Shown piece by piece: positions 7,247 to 10,939 of a DNA stretch of 10,939 bases (its first letter is position 1; each line of letters begins with the position of its first letter). Location of the stretch: assembly GCA_945910975.1 (NCBI GenBank), contig CAMDZY010000046.1, positions 1 to 10,939 on the forward strand. Reading direction: 5' to 3'. The position numbers and the translations under genes are program-made. Under the pieces are notes generated by a model that worked only from the letters and a program-made list of their open reading frames with translations, was not told the DNA's origin and did not search any database. The DNA comes from an uncultured Clostridia bacterium. Its GTDB lineage: Bacteria; Bacillota; Clostridia; Oscillospirales; Oscillospiraceae.

Positions 7247-8728
7247 TTATGATGCGTACTGCGCAAAGCGCATCAGAATACTTGCAACTTGTGCGCGGGT
7301 GGCGTTGCCCTTGGGATCGAGCAGGGTGACGCCATTGTTGGCTGTACCCGAAATTAGTTTGGCGGCGTTTGCCCAGGACAGAGCCTCCACAGCATAGGAA
7401 GAAATTCTGCCGTGGTCAGGGAATACGCTTAAATCAGCGCGGGCAGTGGTGTCTTTGCCCTTTTTCCGCGCATAGCGGTAGAGGAATGCTGCCATCTGTT
7501 CGCGCGTAACGTTTCCGTTTGGGTTAAACTTATTGTTGCCAATACCGCTGACGATACCGTTTTCTGCTGCCCAGGTTACAGCCGTTGTGTAAAACTTGCC
7601 GTTTTGCACATCCTTGAAGGTGTTTGTGCTAGTTGGCTTCGGCGTGCCGTCAAGCCGCCACAAAACCGTCACCAGCATAGCACGGGTCATTGCGCCCTTT
7701 GGGCTAAAGGTCGTATCAGTGGTTCCAAAGAACAATCCGTTGTCCACAACAAATTCAATGCCCTTGTACGCCCAGTTGTTCTGCGCGGGTGCATCGGAGA
7801 ATCTTGCCGCCAGAGAGGGAACAAACGCAAACGCATTGCCATTTGCATACGTTTCCGCAGCAGTTCCGGAACAGCCGTAAACAGTAAATCCGTTGACCTT
7901 TTTCAGTTCACTGTCAATGTAGGAACCGTCTGCGTCATATAAATTTTCTTCGTAGTATCCGAACGCCCGGTTACCGATTTTTGCAACCTTTGCAGGGATT
8001 GTCACGTTGGTAAGCTGAGGGCAGCCGAAAAATGCGTTTTCTCCGATTTCTGTTGCGTTCATGCTGATACGCACGCTGCGCAGACTGGCGCATCTGCCGA
8101 ATGCGTCGCGACCGATGGAGGTTACAGCATCCGGGATGGTGACACTTTTCAGACTCCTACATCCGGGAAAGGCGAGTTCGGGGAGTTTGGTAAGATTTTT
8201 GCTGATGTACAAGCTGGTCGCGCCGGAGCAATTTGCGAAGGCATTAGACTCGATGGAAGTGACCGAATCCGGAATTACGATTGATTTTAAGCTACTGCAA
8301 TTGCCAAAGGCATTACCCCTGATGACTTTTACACCTTTGCCGATTTTGAGCTGTTCAAGGTTTCCACACATATCAAAAGCACAGGTGCCAATGGAAGTAA
8401 CCGAGTTCGGAATTGTGATACTCTTGATATAAATGCAGTTAGTAAATGCACCTCCGCCGATGTTGGTCAGTCCGTTAGGTAAAGAGACTGAGCGAATTGA
8501 CCACCTGAAGTTGCCCCACGGGCACTGCTCTGTCATCGTATCAAAGTATTCTGGCATGGCACCGCTGCCGGAAATGGTGAGTGCGCCAGTTGCCTTATCA
8601 AATTTCCATGTCAGATTTGCACCACATTTGCCGCTGGTGGGATCTGCGGCGAAAGCTGTCATACTCAGCATACCAAACAGCAGCGAGGTGATGAGGAATA
8701 ATGATAGGATTCGGGTAACATTTTTCAT
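7247..8728 (-). CDS. Secreted BspA-like leucine-rich-repeat protein with three SLH domains
   Basis: 493-residue predicted cell-surface protein. Residues 1-27 form a signal peptide (basic start, hydrophobic core, cleavage expected after TAFA). A short module with LTW and LTISGSGAM (39-58) is common ahead of such repeats. Eight leucine-rich repeats of exactly 23 residues follow (78-261), of the LRR_5/BspA kind, with the core pattern IP-x-SVTSIG-x2-AF-x2-C. After a junction region come three S-layer-homology domains (about 310-361, 371-421 and 435-490), with the TRAE-like motifs TRAM, TREQ and TRAQ. Known: SLH triplets anchor proteins non-covalently to secondary cell-wall polymer, and BspA-type repeats often mediate adhesion. 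Inferred: a wall-anchored binding or adhesion protein; the ligand is unknown. The start at 8728 follows GGAGGA at 6 nt. It is the only clear accessory gene here, downstream of nifJ on the same strand. Confidence 0.93.
   Translation of the reverse strand: MKNVTRILSLFLITSLLFGMLSMTAFAADPTSGKCGANLTWKFDKATGALTISGSGAMPEYFDTMTEQCPWGNFRWSIRSVSLPNGLTNIGGGAFTNCIYIKSITIPNSVTSIGTCAFDMCGNLEQLKIGKGVKVIRGNAFGNCSSLKSIVIPDSVTSIESNAFANCSGATSLYISKNLTKLPELAFPGCRSLKSVTIPDAVTSIGRDAFGRCASLRSVRISMNATEIGENAFFGCPQLTNVTIPAKVAKIGNRAFGYYEENLYDADGSYIDSELKKVNGFTVYGCSGTAAETYANGNAFAFVPSLAARFSDAPAQNNWAYKGIEFVVDNGLFFGTTDTTFSPKGAMTRAMLVTVLWRLDGTPKPTSTNTFKDVQNGKFYTTAVTWAAENGIVSGIGNNKFNPNGNVTREQMAAFLYRYARKKGKDTTARADLSVFPDHGRISSYAVEALSWANAAKLISGTANNGVTLLDPKGNATRAQVASILMRFAQYAS
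7250..7801 (-). other. Three SLH (S-layer homology) domains
   Basis: Coding segment for residues 310-493 of the surface protein. Each SLH unit shows an F-x-D start, an aromatic-rich helix (W-A-x-KGIEF, TTAVTWAAENGI, YAVEALSWANAAKL), an F-x-P/L-D-P-x-G/N element and the TR-x2 motif at residues 348, 408 and 477. Having all three units complete suggests a functional wall anchor rather than a remnant. Confidence 0.9.
7946..8497 (-). repeat. Eight 69-bp (23-residue) leucine-rich repeats
   Basis: 552 bp = 8 x 69 bp with no insertion or deletion in any unit, encoding residues 78-261. Cys occupies repeat position 21 in units 1-7 (residues 98, 121, 144, 167, 190, 213 and 236); unit 8 has Tyr there. 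Units 2, 4, 6 and 8 carry a TIP/VIP core, while units 3, 5 and 7 carry IG or IS instead, giving a two-unit, 46-residue alternation. The nucleotide sequences have diverged, so this is an old array rather than a recent expansion. Confidence 0.9.
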
Positions 8729-8734
8729 GATATG

Positions 8735-8740
8735 TCCTCC
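8735..8740 (-). promoter_or_regulatory. Shine-Dalgarno sequence of the LRR-SLH gene
   Basis: GGAGGA on the - strand ends 6 nt before the ATG at 8728. It decides the start there over an in-frame TTG at 8746, which lies upstream of the site itself. Confidence 0.9.
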
Positions 8741-8749
8741 TAACAAGGT

Positions 8750-8789
8750 TTATTAAAAGTTTGTGCGGCGGATAAAAATCCGCCGCACA
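8750..8789 (-). terminator. Intrinsic terminator after nifJ
   Basis: A perfect 12-bp GC-rich stem (8762-8773 with 8778-8789) around an A/T tetraloop begins 14 bp after the nifJ stop. On the - strand it is followed by AACTTTTAAT, a short T-rich tract. The stem is strong but the tract modest, so partial read-through into the surface-protein gene is possible. The ribosome site of that gene starts only about 21 nt after the stem. Confidence 0.8.
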
Positions 8790-8803
8790 CGGGTATCATG
8801 CAA

Positions 8804-10939
8804 TTATTCTGCGTCCTTGTAAAGCTCAACCAGCTTGAGCAGATGCTCATAGCGTTCCTTAGCAGCTTCTTCGTTGCGGCTGAACAGACCTTCGGCGCGT
8901 TCGGGGAACTCGCGGGTCAGGCGGCTGTAACGAGCTTCGTTCATCAGGAATTCACGGTAGCCGTCCTTCGGCTGCTTGGAATCCAGCGTGAACTTCTTGC
9001 CTTCGGCTGCGGGATTGAAGCGGAACAGGTTCCAGTAACCGCAGTCGACAGCTTTCTTCATTTCGTCCTGGCAATGCATCATGCCGCCTTTGATGGAGTG
9101 CATTTCGCACGGAGCGTAGCCGATGATGAGGGAGGGGCCGGGATAGGCTTCTGCTTCGGCAATGGCCTTGAGGGTCTGTGCCATGTTGGCGCCCATAGCG
9201 ACCTGTGCCACGTAGACATAGCCATAGGACATGGCGATTTCTGCAAGGCTCTTCTTCTTGACTTCCTTACCGGCAGCGGCAAACTGTGCCACCTGGCCGA
9301 TGTTGGAGGACTTGGAAGCCTGTCCGCCGGTGTTGGAGTAAACTTCGGTATCGAACACGAAGACGTTGATGTCGCGGTTCTGCGCCAGCACGTGGTCAAC
9401 GCCGCCGAAGCCGATGTCGTATGCCCAACCGTCGCCGCCGAAGACCCAAACGGACTTCTTGGACAGATATTCCTTGTTGGTCAGAATTTCGGCTGCCAAT
9501 GTGCAGGCCTCGCAGTCGCAATGTGCCTTGCCGGCATCCTTAAGCGCCTGCATATGTGCGTGCATTTCGTCTGCCTTGTCGCCAAATGCTGCCTTGCCGG
9601 CGTCGCTGGCGGTGAAAGCAAGACCTTCGTCCACACTCAGAACGCCGTTTTCCAGAGCGGCTACATAAGCCTTTGTGGCTTCCTGATTGGCGGTACCGTC
9701 GTTCATGGTATCGAGCCACTTCTGTGCGGCTTCCTTCAGTTCTGCATTGCAGTACGGAACGGCGATCAGCTGGCGGGTCTTGTCAGCCAGGCTTTCGCGG
9801 ATGGTGTTCTGCGCAACGAACATACCGTAGCCGTGTTCTGCGTTATCTTCAAACAGGGAGTTCGACCAAGCGGGGCCGTGGCCTTCCTTGTTGGTGCAAT
9901 AGGGAGAGGTTGCGCCGGGGCCGCCCCAAATGGAGGAACAACCGGTGGCATTGGAGATGTACATTCTGTCGCCGAACAGCTGGGTAACCAGACGTGCATA
10001 AGAAGTTTCTGCACAGCCTGCGCAGGAGCCGGAGAACTCAAGCAGCGGCTGACGGAACTGGCTGCCCTTGACGGTGTTGTCCTGCAATTCTTTCTTCTCG
10101 GCGGTTTCGTAGACGCAGTAGTTGAATACATCCTGCTGATCCAACTGAGATTCCTGCGGAACCATAGTGATAGCCTTGGTGGGGCAGACGCCAACGCAGA
10201 CGCCGCAGCCCATGCAGTCCAGAGGAGAAACCGCCATGGTGAACTTGTAAACGCCCTTGCCCTTGCCGACCTTGACATCAGCGAGTTTGACAGCGGCGGG
10301 AGCCTTTTCGGCTTCTTCTGCGGTCAAGGCAAACGGACGGATGGTAGCGTGCGGGCAGACAAATGCGCAGTTGTTGCACTGGATGCACTTTGCAGCGTCC
10401 CATTCCGGAACGGTGACGGCAACGCCGCGCTTCTCGTAAGCGGCAGCGCCCAGCTCAAACTGGCCGTCCACATGGTCAACGAACGCGGAAACAGGCAGGG
10501 AATCGCCGTCCATCTTGTCAACGGGCAGCAGGATATTCTTGACCTGCTTGACGAGTTCGGGCTTGCCACACAGAGCAGCTTCTTCGCAGTGATCTTCGGC
10601 AGTTGCCCAAGCGGCGGGAACGTCGACCTTGACAAATGCGGTCGCACCGGCGTCAATAGCATCCCAGTTCTTCTGGACAACATCCATGCCCTTCTTCAGG
10701 TAGGAATGCTCGGCAGCGTCCTTCATGTGCTTGATGGCTTCTTCCTGCGGCATAACCTTGGCCAGGGTGAAGAAAGCGGACTGCAAAATGGTGTTGGTGC
10801 GCTTGCCCATGCCGACCTTGATGGCCAGGTCGATGGCGTTGATGGTGTAGAGCTGGATGTTGTTCTTGGCGATGTAGCGCTTGGAAGCAGCGTCCAGATG
10901 GTGGTCGAGTTCTTCGGGCGACCACTGGCAGTTGATCAT
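8804..10939 (-). CDS. nifJ: Pyruvate:ferredoxin (flavodoxin) oxidoreductase, C-terminal part
   Basis: The last 711 codons of a single-chain pyruvate:ferredoxin oxidoreductase, a cytoplasmic enzyme that oxidises pyruvate and CoA to acetyl-CoA and CO2 and reduces ferredoxin: the central route to acetyl-CoA in fermenting clostridia. About 480-500 N-terminal residues lie beyond the window; the Met at the edge is internal. Counting from it: part of the CoA-side region; a two-cluster ferredoxin domain (Cys185, 188, 191, 195 and Cys242, 245, 248, 252); proximal-cluster ligands Cys306, Cys309, Cys334 and Cys611; and the thiamine-diphosphate motif GGDGWAYDIG (501-510), with Mg2+ ligands Asp503, Thr531 and Val533. 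Spacing within these groups matches remembered Desulfovibrio africanus numbering, except for about 46 extra residues between Cys334 and Asp503. The protein ends where D. africanus residue ~1171 would be, so that enzyme's C-terminal oxygen-protection extension is absent. Codon use looks strongly biased, consistent with high expression. Confidence 0.97.
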   Translation of the reverse strand: MINCQWSPEELDHHLDAASKRYIAKNNIQLYTINAIDLAIKVGMGKRTNTILQSAFFTLAKVMPQEEAIKHMKDAAEHSYLKKGMDVVQKNWDAIDAGATAFVKVDVPAAWATAEDHCEEAALCGKPELVKQVKNILLPVDKMDGDSLPVSAFVDHVDGQFELGAAAYEKRGVAVTVPEWDAAKCIQCNNCAFVCPHATIRPFALTAEEAEKAPAAVKLADVKVGKGKGVYKFTMAVSPLDCMGCGVCVGVCPTKAITMVPQESQLDQQDVFNYCVYETAEKKELQDNTVKGSQFRQPLLEFSGSCAGCAETSYARLVTQLFGDRMYISNATGCSSIWGGPGATSPYCTNKEGHGPAWSNSLFEDNAEHGYGMFVAQNTIRESLADKTRQLIAVPYCNAELKEAAQKWLDTMNDGTANQEATKAYVAALENGVLSVDEGLAFTASDAGKAAFGDKADEMHAHMQALKDAGKAHCDCEACTLAAEILTNKEYLSKKSVWVFGGDGWAYDIGFGGVDHVLAQNRDINVFVFDTEVYSNTGGQASKSSNIGQVAQFAAAGKEVKKKSLAEIAMSYGYVYVAQVAMGANMAQTLKAIAEAEAYPGPSLIIGYAPCEMHSIKGGMMHCQDEMKKAVDCGYWNLFRFNPAAEGKKFTLDSKQPKDGYREFLMNEARYSRLTREFPERAEGLFSRNEEAAKERYEHLLKLVELYKDAE

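Noticed and set aside
7946..8497. CRISPR or tandem DNA repeat
   Set aside because: The 69-bp period is a protein-level leucine-rich repeat with diverged DNA and no spacers.
8729..8746. TTG at 8746 as start of the LRR-SLH protein
   Set aside because: It would put the GGAGGA ribosome site inside the coding region and weaken the signal peptide start; ATG at 8728 is well placed.
8433..8756. + strand open frames over the LRR gene (also 8061-8432)
   Set aside because: Complement of the leucine-rich repeats; the apparent MEVTESG-like repeats are a mirror of the 69-bp units, not an independent gene.
9766..10278. 170-codon open frame antisense-strand, alternative frame within nifJ
   Set aside because: Same strand as nifJ but another frame; Ser/Arg/Pro-rich low-complexity translation typical of out-of-frame reading of a GC-biased gene.
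10937..10939. ATG at the right edge as start of nifJ
   Set aside because: The family is about 1,170-1,230 residues and the segment begins mid-domain, so this Met is internal.

Overview
The window reads as chromosomal DNA of an anaerobic Gram-positive bacterium of the class Clostridia, most likely a gut member of the Oscillospiraceae/Ruminococcaceae. The evidence is a topA-trmFO pair with the folate/FAD-type TrmFO, a large single-chain pyruvate:ferredoxin oxidoreductase, and a secreted BspA-like leucine-rich-repeat protein with a C-terminal triple SLH anchor. The taxonomic call is inferred from gene content, not measured. No mobile element, CRISPR array, tRNA or rRNA is visible.

Left part (1-7181, + strand): six tightly packed genes form one apparent transcription unit: a SpoU/TrmH-family RNA methyltransferase (5' end outside the window), dprA, topA, trmFO, plsX and rnc. 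Gaps are 19, 14, -4, 9 and 4 bp. Each gene except dprA has a clear Shine-Dalgarno sequence close to its start (the methyltransferase start is not in view). The unit mixes RNA modification and processing (methyltransferase, TrmFO, RNase III), DNA handling (DprA, TopA) and phospholipid synthesis (PlsX). It ends at a strong hairpin terminator at 7191-7231.

Right part (7247-10939, - strand): two genes converge on that terminator. Distal is a secreted surface protein with eight exact 23-residue leucine-rich repeats followed by three SLH domains. Upstream of it lies the C-terminal 711 codons of nifJ (pyruvate:ferredoxin oxidoreductase), whose N-terminal part lies beyond the right edge. A 12-bp-stem hairpin between the two is the likely nifJ terminator.

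Most of the window is housekeeping sequence, and I see no convincing undescribed multi-gene system. Points worth a second look are the Lys/Thr-rich tail of TopA, encoded in a 177-nt stretch with a single T; a roughly 46-residue internal insertion with a Cys-x-Cys-x2-Cys motif in the oxidoreductase; the regular cysteine ladder of the surface protein; and the direct plsX-rnc junction without acpP.
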